Notes: generated by a model not told the origin, from the letters alone. A stretch of 24,429 nucleotides of DNA from an uncultured Verrucomicrobiales bacterium (GCA_937893015.1 CALBJX010000025.1:1-24429); one strand, 5' to 3'. Shown: positions 15,757-23,633, counted from the first letter of the stretch. Numbers and translations: made by a program.

Positions 15757-16212
15757 ATGAGCACACAAGATTTAATTGCAAGAATCAGGGTCATTCTTGA
15801 CATTAACTATGCTGAGCGTCTAGGACTCGCATATTCCGCCAATCTTACAGACGATGAGTTTCTAGCATTTATTTCCGGGAACAAGGACTTAACAACCGAA
15901 CAGCTCTGCAATCTGGAAGCATGGTTAGCTAATGTAGAAAAAAACATTGTACGTCCCTGCGGGCATGGTGTTCCAGCATACCATGAATCTGAATTTAAAA
16001 AAATTATTAAATATGCACAACAGCATGATGGAAAAATTCACCATACAAAAGCCACAGAACTGTTAGAAGGAGATAGAATAAAATCAGATAGGATATTAAC
16101 AAAAGCATGTGAGGACGGATTAATGAATCCCCCCCCTCCTCCTGTTGGGTTTGGCGATACTATCTACACGTATTATTACACATTGACACCGGATGGCTAT
16201 AATTTCCAATAA
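15757..16212 (+). CDS. Small AT-rich orphan protein divergent from the defence operon
   Basis: A 151-residue protein that I do not recognise. It has no signal peptide or membrane segment. The N-terminal half is helical and acidic (DLIARIRVILDINYAERLG, TDDEFLAFISGNKDLTTEQLCNLEAWL). Residues 78-150 could form a small winged helix: FKKIIKYAQQHDGKIHHTKA, then LLEGDRIKSDRILTKACEDG, a loop with five prolines (NPPPPPVGFGD), and a beta pair YTYYYTLTPDGYNF like the wing. Codon use is strongly A/T-ending, unlike gyrA next door. It starts head to head with the defence operon, and a terminator lies after its end. A regulator of the operon or a small defence component are both possible; this is inference from position and the weak fold impression. 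Confidence 0.65.
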   Translation: MSTQDLIARIRVILDINYAERLGLAYSANLTDDEFLAFISGNKDLTTEQLCNLEAWLANVEKNIVRPCGHGVPAYHESEFKKIIKYAQQHDGKIHHTKATELLEGDRIKSDRILTKACEDGLMNPPPPPVGFGDTIYTYYYTLTPDGYNFQ

Positions 16213-16245
16213 TAATATTCAACATAGCTAATCTCAACATACAAT

Positions 16246-16275
16246 AAGGCGGCAGCGCGTGAGCGCTGCCGCCTT
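16246..16275. terminator. Strong bidirectional hairpin terminator between the orphan gene and gyrA
   Basis: AAGGCGGCAGCGC (16246-16258), loop GTGA, and its perfect reverse complement (16263-16275) form a 13-bp stem. The gyrA stop codon on the minus strand and the orphan stop on the plus strand both face it. T-runs are short on either side, but the stem is long and GC-rich. Confidence 0.8.
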
Positions 16276-16300
16276 GGTGTATGAGTGGCTGTGAGGAGCG

Positions 16301-18931
16301 TTATTCCTCGGTGGTTTCGGGCGTAGCTTCGCTCTCAGCGGGCTCGCTGTCGCCGCCCGCGGTGTCAGTGTCAGCCTCTTCATCATTGGACTCAGCGTCC
16401 TCGCTGTCGTCGGGGATGACGAGGGTGATTTCTTGGATGGATTCCTTGCCGTCGTTGAGGGTGATGAGCTTGACGCCTTGGGTGGCGCGGCCGGTTTCGC
16501 GGACGGTGGAGACTTTGATGCGGACGGATTGACCGGCGCTGGTCATAATCATGAGCTCGTCGGCATCCGTGACGGTGGTGGCGGAGACGACGCGGCCGGT
16601 CTTGTCCGTGCAGTTCATGGTCTTGAGACCGATGCCGCCGCGGGTTTGGACGCGGTATTCATCGAAGCCCGTGCGCTTGCCGAGACCGTTCTCGGAGACA
16701 ACGAGGAGGTGGGCCTCCGCCTGTACCACGGCGAGGGCGACAACGTAGTCACCTTCGCGCAGGCGGATGCCGCGGACACCGATGGTGTTGCGGCCCTGCG
16801 TGCGCATGTCGTCCTCATGGAAGCGGATGCTCATGCCGTCGTGCGTGACAAGCACGATGTCGGAGTCGCCGTTGGTCAGCTCGGCATTCACGAGGCTGTT
16901 GCCCTCCTCCAGGTTGATGGCGATGATGCCCGCCTTGCGGTAGTTCACGAAGTCGTTGAGGGCGGTCTTCTTCACCGTGCCGTTGCGGGTGGCGAAGACG
17001 ACGTTGCCGGAGCCCTCTGCAAAGGTAATATCCTTGCCGTCCTCGCTCACCTTGCGCTCGAGGCGCAGGATGGCAGAGATGTGCTCCTCGGCCTGCAGAT
17101 CCAAGAGATTCTTGATGGAGCGGCCCTGCGCGCTGCGGGCGGCTTCATCAATTTCATACACGCGCTCCACGTACACGCGGCCCGTGTTGGTGAAGAACAT
17201 GATGTAGTCGTGGTTCTGGGCGGCGAAGAGGTGCTCCACGTAGTCCGCCTTGTCCTTCTTGCTCTTGGTGGTCGCCGCCTTCACGCCCTTGCCGCCGCGC
17301 GCCTGCAGACGGTACTCGTCCGTCTTGGTGCGCTTGATGTAGCCGCTGTGGGTGATGGTGACAATCATGGAGTCGTTGGGGATAAGGTCCTCGATAGCCA
17401 TGTCGCCCTCGAAGGGGATAATCTGCGTGAGACGCGGCGTCGCGTACTTCGCCTTGATGGCGCGCAGCTCGTCCTTCACGATGCCGAGCACGCGACTCTC
17501 GTTGGCAAGAATGTCCAAGAAATCCTCAATCTGCACAAGCAGGTTCTTGTATTCGTCGGTAATCTTGTCGTTTTCGAGCGCGGTGAGCTGGTACAGGCGC
17601 AGGTCCAAAATAGCGTTGACCTGACGCTCGGTGAACACATAGTGATCGCCCTGCACGCTGGGCTGGGAGTGGATGAGAATACCGAGACCCTTGGCCAGCT
17701 CCGTGGGGAAGCGGAACTCCTGTAGGCGACGGCGGGCATCCTCGCGGTTCTTGGAGTCGCGGATGATGCGGATGAACTCGTCCAGATTCGCCAGCGCGAT
17801 GAGGTAGGCCTCCAAAATCTCGGCGCGGTCCTCGGCCTTGCGGAGCAGGAAGCGCGTGCGGCGCACGACGACCTCGCGGCGGTGCTCCACGTAGAAGTTG
17901 ATGGCATCCTTCATGGTGAGCACCTTGGGGCGGTTCTCGTGGATGGCCAGCATGTTAATCGAAAAACTGGTCTCCAAGCTGGTGAGCTTGTAGAGCTGGT
18001 TGATGACCACCTGCGGGCGGGCATCGCGCTTCAGCTCGATTTCCACGTAGTCCGTGAGGTCGCGCATGCCGGCGATGTCGGTAATCACCTTGTCGCGGGA
18101 GAGCTCGGCGATGCGCTCCTGCACGGTGGCGCGGTTCACGCCGTAGGGCATGTCGGAGATGTGGATGAACTCACGGCCGTTCTCGTTGGTGACGACCTCC
18201 ATCTTGCCGCGCATGAGCACGCTGCCGTGACCCGTGCGGAAGTAGGTGTTGATGCCCTTGTTGCCGAGGATGTAGCCGCCCGTGGGGAAGTCCGGCCCCT
18301 TGATGTGGAGCTGGAGCTCTTCGGGGGTGATGAGGGGGTTGTCGATGAAGGCGCAGATGCCGTCCACCACTTCGCCGAGGTTGTGGGGGGCCATGTTGGT
18401 GGCCATACCCACGGCGATACCCGTGCCGCCGTTCACGAGGAGGTTCGGGAAGGCGGAGGGGAACACGACGGGCTCCGTGAAGTTGTTGTCGTAGTTCGGC
18501 TGGAAGTCGACCGTGTCCTTGTCGAGGTCGTCCATGAGCGCCATGCCCATGGGGGAGAGTTTTGCCTCTGTGTATCGGTAAGCGGCGGGGGGGTCGCCTT
18601 CGGGCGTACCGAAGTTACCCTGACCCGTCACCAGCACGTCGCGCATGTACCAAGGCTGAGCCATGTTGACGAGGGTGCCGTACGCGGAGGAGTCGCCGTG
18701 CGGGTGGTATTTACCGATGGTGTCACCGACGATACGACCGCACTTCACCGTGCCCTTGTTGGGCGCAAGACCCAGCTCATGCATGGCGAAGAGCACGCGG
18801 CGCTGCGAGGGCTTCAGGCCGTCACGAGCATCCGGAAGAGCGCGCGAGATAATCACCGACATCGAGTAGTCCAAGAAGCTCTTAGAAACTTCTTCGGCGA
18901 CATCGACAGGACGAATACGTGTTTCGTTCAT
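16301..18931 (-). CDS. gyrA: DNA gyrase subunit A
   Basis: The 876-residue breakage-rejoining subunit of DNA gyrase, forming A2B2 with GyrB to introduce negative supercoils. The catalytic tyrosine is Tyr120 in AAYRYTEAKL. The quinolone-determining region reads HPHGDSSAYGTL (76-87): Ser81 matches E. coli Ser83, but Gly85 stands where E. coli has Asp87. The GyrA box QARGGKG lies near residue 544, followed by a six-bladed DNA-wrapping domain; a related motif QTRGGIG lies further on. The last 35 or so residues are an acidic tail rich in Asp, Glu, Ser and Thr (from DDSEDAESNDEE), which may tune wrapping. The ATG is 23 bp downstream of gyrB with no promoter between, so the two form an operon. The box identifies GyrA rather than ParC. 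Confidence 0.97.
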   Translation of the reverse strand: MNETRIRPVDVAEEVSKSFLDYSMSVIISRALPDARDGLKPSQRRVLFAMHELGLAPNKGTVKCGRIVGDTIGKYHPHGDSSAYGTLVNMAQPWYMRDVLVTGQGNFGTPEGDPPAAYRYTEAKLSPMGMALMDDLDKDTVDFQPNYDNNFTEPVVFPSAFPNLLVNGGTGIAVGMATNMAPHNLGEVVDGICAFIDNPLITPEELQLHIKGPDFPTGGYILGNKGINTYFRTGHGSVLMRGKMEVVTNENGREFIHISDMPYGVNRATVQERIAELSRDKVITDIAGMRDLTDYVEIELKRDARPQVVINQLYKLTSLETSFSINMLAIHENRPKVLTMKDAINFYVEHRREVVVRRTRFLLRKAEDRAEILEAYLIALANLDEFIRIIRDSKNREDARRRLQEFRFPTELAKGLGILIHSQPSVQGDHYVFTERQVNAILDLRLYQLTALENDKITDEYKNLLVQIEDFLDILANESRVLGIVKDELRAIKAKYATPRLTQIIPFEGDMAIEDLIPNDSMIVTITHSGYIKRTKTDEYRLQARGGKGVKAATTKSKKDKADYVEHLFAAQNHDYIMFFTNTGRVYVERVYEIDEAARSAQGRSIKNLLDLQAEEHISAILRLERKVSEDGKDITFAEGSGNVVFATRNGTVKKTALNDFVNYRKAGIIAINLEEGNSLVNAELTNGDSDIVLVTHDGMSIRFHEDDMRTQGRNTIGVRGIRLREGDYVVALAVVQAEAHLLVVSENGLGKRTGFDEYRVQTRGGIGLKTMNCTDKTGRVVSATTVTDADELMIMTSAGQSVRIKVSTVRETGRATQGVKLITLNDGKESIQEITLVIPDDSEDAESNDEEADTDTAGGDSEPAESEATPETTEE

Positions 18932-18954
18932 AGTTTAGGAAAAAGGGTTAGAGG

Positions 18955-21507
18955 TTACACGTCAAGATTTCGCACGTTCAGCGCGTTATCCTCGATGAAG
19001 CGGCGGCGGGGCTCGACCAAATCGCCCATGAGGATGGTGAACATCTTGTCGGCGGCGGCGGCGTTGTCGTCATCGAGACGGACGCGCAGGAGCTCGCGCT
19101 TCTCGGGGTCCATGGTGGTGGCGTAGAGGTCCTTGGCGTCCATTTCACCCAGACCTTTGAATCGGGTGATGTTGACGTTGCGACCGCCGATTTCCAGCAC
19201 CTTTTCGAGGATGTCCGCCACGTAGAAGATGGGCGTGACAATCTGCTTCGCACCCTCCACCAGCTCGAAGATGGCGTTGTCGTCGTTGAGCAGGTGGTCG
19301 GGGGCGATACCCAACTCTTCGAGGCGGCTCATGATGCGCGTGATGGCCTTGGCCTCATGCAGCTCATGCAGCAGCGCGCGGCGGCTGGGGCCCTCGCGGA
19401 CGGGCAGCGGGTTGGCCGCCAGCTCTTCCTCGCTGGGCTCGCCGAAGAGGAAGAGGTCGCGGTTCTCATCGGAGAAGGCGGACAGGTCTTCCTGCGTGTT
19501 GAAATAGACAATCTCTTCATCGTTGCCGCAGCGCACCTTCACCAAGTATTCGGGGAAGGCACCGTGGGCGGCGCGGTGGCGCAGGAGGTCCTTGAGGTTG
19601 CCGCCGTGCTGGGCGACGCTGGCATCGAACTTCTGCAGGGAGATGAGCGTCTCCAGAATGCCCATGAGGGAGTCCGCATCGAACTCCTTGCTCTTGTCGG
19701 CGGTGCGGAGGGTGACGTCGCCCGCGCCCAGAGAGATGAGCTTGCGGTTGAGGTCCACTTCAGTCTGGATGTATTCCTCCTCCTTGCGGTACTTGACGCG
19801 GTACAGCGGGGGCTGGGCGATGTAGAGATAGCCCTTGCGGACGAGCTCCGGCATGTGGCGGCAGAAGAGCGTGAGCAGCAGCGTGCAGATGTGCGCGCCG
19901 TCCACATCGGCATCGGCCATGAGGATGATTTTGTGGTAGCGCACCTTGTTGATATCGAAGGAGCCCTCACCCTCGCCGTCGCCGATGCCGGCACCGATGG
20001 CGGTGATGATGTTCTGGATGGTCTCGCTGCCGAGAGCTTTATCCAAGCGCGCCTTTTCCACGTTGAGAATCTTACCGCGCAGGGGCAGGATGGCCTGCGA
20101 GCGGCGATCACGACCCATCTTGGCGGAGCCGCCTGCGGAGTCACCCTCCACAATGAAGAGCTCGCTCTGCTCGGGGTCGCGGTTGGAGCAATCGGCCAGC
20201 TTGCCGGGCAGACCGCCGCCGACCGTCATCGCGCTCTTGCGGACGCTCTCACGGGCCTTGCGGGCGGCCTCGCGGGCGCGGCTGGCAATGAGGCAGCGGT
20301 CGATGATGACGCGCGCCTGCTGGGGGTTTTCTTCAAAATATTCCTTGAGCTCTTCGTAGACCACGTTGCCGACCACGCCTTCAATCTCGGTGTTGACGAG
20401 CTTGTCCTTCGTCTGGGAGGAGAAGCGCGGGTTGGGCATCTTGACGGAGATGACGCAGACAAGGCCTTCGCGCACGTCGTCGCCGTTCAGGCTGGGGTCT
20501 TTGTCCTTCAGCAGGTTGTTGCCCTTGGCGTAGGCGTTGATGGCGCGGGTGAGCGCGCCGCGGAAGCCGGAGAGGTGCGTGCCGCCGTCGCCGTTGAAGA
20601 TGGAGTTGGCGTAGCAGAGGATGTTGTACTTGTCGCTATCGTTGTACTGCATCACGACATCCACAATCACGTCGTCCTCCATCTTCTTGCCGTCGTACTC
20701 CACTTCGATGTGGCGCACGCCGCTCATGACGATGGGCTCGGGGGTGATGAGGGTCTTGTTCTCGTTGAGCTGATGCACGAACTCCTTAATGCCGTCCTTG
20801 TAGAAGAAGGTCTCGCGGCGTTCGGGGTTCTCGCGCTCATCCACCAGTTCGATGACGAGACCGGGGTTGAGGAAGGCGAGCTCGCGCAGACGGCGGGAAA
20901 GCATGTCGAAGCGGAACTCCGTGGTGTCCGTGAAGATGGTGGGATCGGGCAGGAAGGTGATGGTGGTGCCCGTCTGGTGCGCGGGGCAGGAGCCGACGAC
21001 ATGCAGCTTCTCCGTGGTCTTGCCGCGCTCGAAGGTGATGACGTGGCGCTTGCCGTCGCGGCGCACCTCGGCCTTGAACCAGTCGGAGAGGGCGTTCACG
21101 CACTTGGCACCCACGCCGTGCAGACCGCCGGAGTATTTGTACGCACCCTGACCGAACTTACCGCCCGCGTGCAGGTTGGTGAGCACGAGCTCCACGGCGG
21201 GGATGCCGAACTTGGGGTGGATGTCCACGGGAATGCCGCGGCCGTTGTCCACCACGGAGATGGAGCCGTCCACGTGCATCACGATGTCAATTTTGCTGCA
21301 ATAGCCCGCGAGGTGTTCATCAATGGAGTTGTCCAGCACCTCGAACACGCAGTGGTGCAGGCCGCGCTGGTCCGGGTCACCGATGTACATGCCGGGGCGC
21401 TTACGGACGGCTTCAAGGCCTTCCAGCTTGTCAATCTGGGCGGCGCCGTATTCTTGCGGAGCCCCGGTAGACGTCACGTCAGCGGGGGGAGTATCGTTGT
21501 CACTCAT
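18955..21507 (-). CDS. gyrB: DNA gyrase subunit B
   Basis: The 850-residue ATPase subunit of DNA gyrase. The GHKL ATPase shows EVLDNSIDEH (catalytic Glu56), VVDNGRGIPVD (85-95) and GGLHGVGAKCVNALS (127-141). The transducer follows. The TOPRIM domain has EGDSAGGSA (454-462), PLRGKILNVEKA and the metal ligands DADVDG (532-537). The C-terminus ends with RFKGLGEMDAKDLYATTMDPEKR. An insert of about 30-50 residues relative to short GyrB forms lies after the TOPRIM metal site (around 600-720), in line with the length of 850. The start at 21507 is supported by a promoter whose -10 ends eight bases before the ATG. gyrA follows after 23 bp. Subunit identity as GyrB rather than ParE rests on pairing with a GyrA-box protein. 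Confidence 0.97.
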   Translation of the reverse strand: MSDNDTPPADVTSTGAPQEYGAAQIDKLEGLEAVRKRPGMYIGDPDQRGLHHCVFEVLDNSIDEHLAGYCSKIDIVMHVDGSISVVDNGRGIPVDIHPKFGIPAVELVLTNLHAGGKFGQGAYKYSGGLHGVGAKCVNALSDWFKAEVRRDGKRHVITFERGKTTEKLHVVGSCPAHQTGTTITFLPDPTIFTDTTEFRFDMLSRRLRELAFLNPGLVIELVDERENPERRETFFYKDGIKEFVHQLNENKTLITPEPIVMSGVRHIEVEYDGKKMEDDVIVDVVMQYNDSDKYNILCYANSIFNGDGGTHLSGFRGALTRAINAYAKGNNLLKDKDPSLNGDDVREGLVCVISVKMPNPRFSSQTKDKLVNTEIEGVVGNVVYEELKEYFEENPQQARVIIDRCLIASRAREAARKARESVRKSAMTVGGGLPGKLADCSNRDPEQSELFIVEGDSAGGSAKMGRDRRSQAILPLRGKILNVEKARLDKALGSETIQNIITAIGAGIGDGEGEGSFDINKVRYHKIILMADADVDGAHICTLLLTLFCRHMPELVRKGYLYIAQPPLYRVKYRKEEEYIQTEVDLNRKLISLGAGDVTLRTADKSKEFDADSLMGILETLISLQKFDASVAQHGGNLKDLLRHRAAHGAFPEYLVKVRCGNDEEIVYFNTQEDLSAFSDENRDLFLFGEPSEEELAANPLPVREGPSRRALLHELHEAKAITRIMSRLEELGIAPDHLLNDDNAIFELVEGAKQIVTPIFYVADILEKVLEIGGRNVNITRFKGLGEMDAKDLYATTMDPEKRELLRVRLDDDNAAAADKMFTILMGDLVEPRRRFIEDNALNVRNLDV

Positions 21508-21515
21508 ACGCGCGC

Positions 21516-21544
21516 ATGATACGCGCGTACGCGCGCACAGTCAA
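21516..21544 (-). promoter_or_regulatory. Promoter of gyrB-gyrA, near-leaderless
   Basis: On the minus strand -35 TTGACT (21544-21539), a 17-nt spacer made almost only of alternating CG (GTGCGCGCGTACGCGCG) and -10 TATCAT (21521-21516), then eight bases to the ATG. The alternating purine-pyrimidine spacer could adopt Z-DNA and might make the promoter sensitive to supercoiling, which would suit gyrase autoregulation. Confidence 0.65.
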
Positions 21545-21584
21545 TAGAATAATGTGGGCATGACGCAGAAAGAGGGGGGATGGG

Positions 21585-21732
21585 AATTACAAATTACAAA
21601 TTGCCAAATTCGGCTCGCTTTGCTCGCGGGCAATAAAAACGGTCTGACGCTTGCGTCAGACCGTTTTCCTTTCTTGCGCCGTTAGGCGCACAAATTCAAA
21701 AATTTGTAATTTGTAATTTGTAATTTGTAATT
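21585..21732. repeat. Complete nested palindromic element, AATTACA arms
   Basis: The outer left arm is tandem AATTACA (21585-21598 plus degenerate units to 21610). The right arm (21701-21732) is the reverse complement, with at least 18 bp paired perfectly. Inside are the direct repeat GCTCGC-TTT-GCTCGC (21613-21627), the central hairpin (21636-21667), and a small hairpin TGCGCC-GTTA-GGCGCA (21675-21690). The right arm ends one base before the ruvC stop codon. The same order of parts recurs at 22259-22421 with different arm sequence. It fills the gyrB-ruvC gap apart from the gyrB promoter. Confidence 0.8.
21636..21667. terminator. Central hairpin of the first element, likely terminator for ruvC
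   Basis: A 15-bp perfect stem AAAACGGTCTGACGC / GCGTCAGACCGTTTT with a 2-nt loop (or a slightly larger relaxed loop). A-run and T-run flank the GC-rich stem, so it can end transcription in both directions. It lies about 70 bp beyond the ruvC stop codon. Confidence 0.8.
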
Positions 21733-21733
21733 C

Positions 21734-22240
21734 TCAGATGGTTTTGCGCTCGCGGAATAGGTGCGCTTTCATGGGGTCGCTCGCGACGAGGTGGGTCAGG
21801 CCGATGGCGAGGGCGTCTGCGGCGTCAGGAGCGGGGGTTTCCTCCAGATGCAGGAGGGCACGCATCATGAAGGCGACCTGCTGCTTTAAGGCGCCGCCAC
21901 GGCCCACGGTGGCGAGTTTCACGCAGGTAGGGGGATACTCGGTGATGGGGAGGCCGTGCTCGGCGGCGGCGAGGACAGTGGCCGCGCGGGCGGAGCCCAT
22001 GGCGATGGCTGTCTTGTGGGATTGGACGTAGATGATGGCCTCGATGGCGAGGGTGTCAGGCTGCCAACGTTCGATGAGGGCGTTGACGTGCTCGTGGATG
22101 GCGAGCAGGCAGGCACTCTGGCTGCGGCTCTGCGGCAGGTGGAGCGTGCCGTACTCCAGCGCGCGCGCATCGCGATAGTCCCCCTCCAGCACGGCGTATC
22201 CCGTGTTGCGGATGGCAGGATCGATGGAGACAATGCGCAT
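21734..22240 (-). CDS. ruvC: Crossover junction endodeoxyribonuclease RuvC
   Basis: A 168-residue Holliday junction resolvase that cuts four-way junctions symmetrically, working with the RuvAB branch-migration motor. The four acidic catalytic residues are all present: Asp7 (RIVSID), Glu67 (LAIEAI), Asp139 and Asp142 (PDAADALAIGLTH). Length and order fit the family (E. coli RuvC is 173 residues). VGRGGALKQQVAFMM (112-126) is the conserved DNA-binding stretch. The ATG at 22240 is the natural start; no clear promoter is seen, and the region upstream is taken up by the left arm of the second palindromic element. ruvA and ruvB are not in the window. Confidence 0.95.
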   Translation of the reverse strand: MRIVSIDPAIRNTGYAVLEGDYRDARALEYGTLHLPQSRSQSACLLAIHEHVNALIERWQPDTLAIEAIIYVQSHKTAIAMGSARAATVLAAAEHGLPITEYPPTCVKLATVGRGGALKQQVAFMMRALLHLEETPAPDAADALAIGLTHLVASDPMKAHLFRERKTI

Positions 22241-22258
22241 GGCGGAGGATGGATGTGC

Positions 22259-22421
22259 GATTTACGATGTACGATGTACGAGGTACGAAGGATGAAGTTA
22301 GGCTCGCAGTGCTCGCAAATGGGGAAAATAGTCTGACGGAACGTCAGACTATTTTGTTTATCCTCGCGCCGTAGGCGCGCAAAATCTGACTTCGTACATC
22401 GTACATCGTCCTTCGTACTTT
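22259..22421. repeat. Complete nested palindromic element, TACGATG arms
   Basis: The left arm (about 22259-22291) is tandem TACGATG with variants TACGAGG and TACGAAG; the right arm (22390-22419) is the reverse complement in units of GTACATC, matching at about 25 of 28 aligned positions. Inside are GCTCGC-AGT-GCTCGC (22302-22316), the central hairpin (22325-22355) and a small hairpin CGCGCC-GTA-GGCGCG (22365-22379). The parts come in the same order and orientation as in the element at 21585-21732. The right arm ends within six bases of the DEAD helicase stop codon. Confidence 0.8.
22325..22355. terminator. Central hairpin of the second element, likely terminator for the DEAD helicase
   Basis: A 14-bp perfect stem AAAATAGTCTGACG / CGTCAGACTATTTT with a 3-nt loop. 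The core GTCTGACG/CGTCAGAC is identical to that of the hairpin at 21636-21667; the base pairs outside the core differ but remain paired. Confidence 0.8.
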
Positions 22422-22424
22422 CCC

Positions 22425-23627
22425 TCAGCGCCTCCGGCGCTTGGGGGCGGCGGGGCGGGGTTTGCGGACGGGGCGGACGGGCTGGGTCTCCAACAGCGCG
22501 GTGTAGGCGTAGTTAAAGCCCTCCAGCTTGCGGCGTTCGATGGTGCGGTTGATGAAGAGTTCCACGCTCTTGGCGAAATCCACTTCATCGGCGGTGAGGA
22601 GGGTGAAGGCATCGCCCGTGGCCTCGGCGCGGCCCGTGCGACCGATGCGGTGCACATAGTCCTCGGGGTTCTCGGGCACGCGGTAGTTGATGACGTGGGT
22701 CACGCCGTTGATGTCGATGCCGCGGGCGGCCACATCCGTCGCGACGAGGATGCGGAACTTGTCCTCCTTGAAACCCTTGAGGGCGGCCATACGCTCCTTC
22801 TGGGGGATGTCGGAGTGCATGACGGTCACTTCCTTGCCCCAGCCGTTGTTGGAGAGCATGTTGGCGACGGTGTCGGCCTCCTTGCGGGTGCGGGTGAAAA
22901 TCATGAGATTGTCGAACTTCGTCTCCTTCACGAGGGCGAGGAGCAGCTCGTCACGCTGGTCAAGGCCCACGGGGTAGAAGGCGTGGGAGATGGTGCTCGC
23001 CACCTCGCGGCGGGCGATGGCAATCTCCTGCGGGTCCGTGAGGCACCACTTGGCAAAGCCCTGCAAAATCTGCGGCATGGTGGCGGAGAAGAAGAGCGTC
23101 TGGCGGCCCTCCCAGGGGCAGAGGTTGACGATTTTGCGGACGATGGGCAGGAAGCCCATGTCGGTCATGCGGTCCACCTCATCGAGCACAAGGTGCTTGA
23201 CGGCCTTGAACTTCATCGTGCCGCGGTAGAAGTGGTCCACCAAGCGGCCGGGGGTGGCGACAACGACGTCACAGCCCTTCTTCAGCTCTTCCATCTGTGC
23301 GCCGTAGCCGACGCCGCCGTAGAGCAGACCAATGGTGATGTCCGTGTGCGCGGCGTAGGTGCGGAAGGATTCTGCCAGCTGGTCGGCGAGCTCGCGGGTG
23401 GGCTCCAGCACGAGGACCTGCGGCTGGCCCGTGTGGGTGATTTTGGTGAGCAAGGGCAGCGCGAACGCGGCGGATTTACCCGTGCCTGTCTGGGAAGCGC
23501 CGATCACATCCTTACCCTCCAGCACGAAGGGGATGGCCTGTTCCTGAATCGGCGTGGGGTTCTCATAGCCGCAGTCCTTCACGGCTTCCAGTATCGGGGC
23601 GGAGAGCCCCAGTTCTTCGAATGTCAT
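22425..23627 (-). CDS. DEAD-box-family ATP-dependent RNA helicase (RhlE-like)
   Basis: A 400-residue RNA helicase that unwinds short RNA duplexes, for example in ribosome assembly or RNA decay. The Q motif spans residues 3-28 (FEELGLSAPI...PTPIQ). Motif I is SQTGTGKS (45-52), Ia PTREL, Ib TPGRLVDH. Motif II is DEVD (149-152) rather than DEAD. SAT is at 181-183, and ATDVAARGIDI plus HRIGRTGRAE in the second lobe are motifs V and VI (about 300-335). The C-terminus is a short basic proline-rich tail ending in KRRRR, likely RNA-binding. The start at 23627 begins right at the Q motif and follows a TACAAT box by six bases. The MBL gene ends 29 bp upstream on the same strand. The exact paralogue (RhlE, DeaD, SrmB) cannot be settled. 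Confidence 0.92.
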   Translation of the reverse strand: MTFEELGLSAPILEAVKDCGYENPTPIQEQAIPFVLEGKDVIGASQTGTGKSAAFALPLLTKITHTGQPQVLVLEPTRELADQLAESFRTYAAHTDITIGLLYGGVGYGAQMEELKKGCDVVVATPGRLVDHFYRGTMKFKAVKHLVLDEVDRMTDMGFLPIVRKIVNLCPWEGRQTLFFSATMPQILQGFAKWCLTDPQEIAIARREVASTISHAFYPVGLDQRDELLLALVKETKFDNLMIFTRTRKEADTVANMLSNNGWGKEVTVMHSDIPQKERMAALKGFKEDKFRILVATDVAARGIDINGVTHVINYRVPENPEDYVHRIGRTGRAEATGDAFTLLTADEVDFAKSVELFINRTIERRKLEGFNYAYTALLETQPVRPVRKPRPAAPKRRRR

Positions 23628-23633
23628 GTCGTT

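Noticed and set aside
5643..16245. Island inserted at a tRNA or with an integrase and attachment sites
   Set aside because: No tRNA, integrase, transposase or flanking direct repeat could be found at either edge.
19294..21519. Long plus-strand open frame of 741 codons
   Set aside because: It is antisense to gyrB. High GC and codon bias of gyrB leave the opposite frame open; composition (Ala, Val, His, Leu) is typical of a shadow.
22259..22421. CRISPR array from the short repeats
   Set aside because: The 7-nt units are directly abutted without spacers and are inverted around a hairpin; no cas genes are near.
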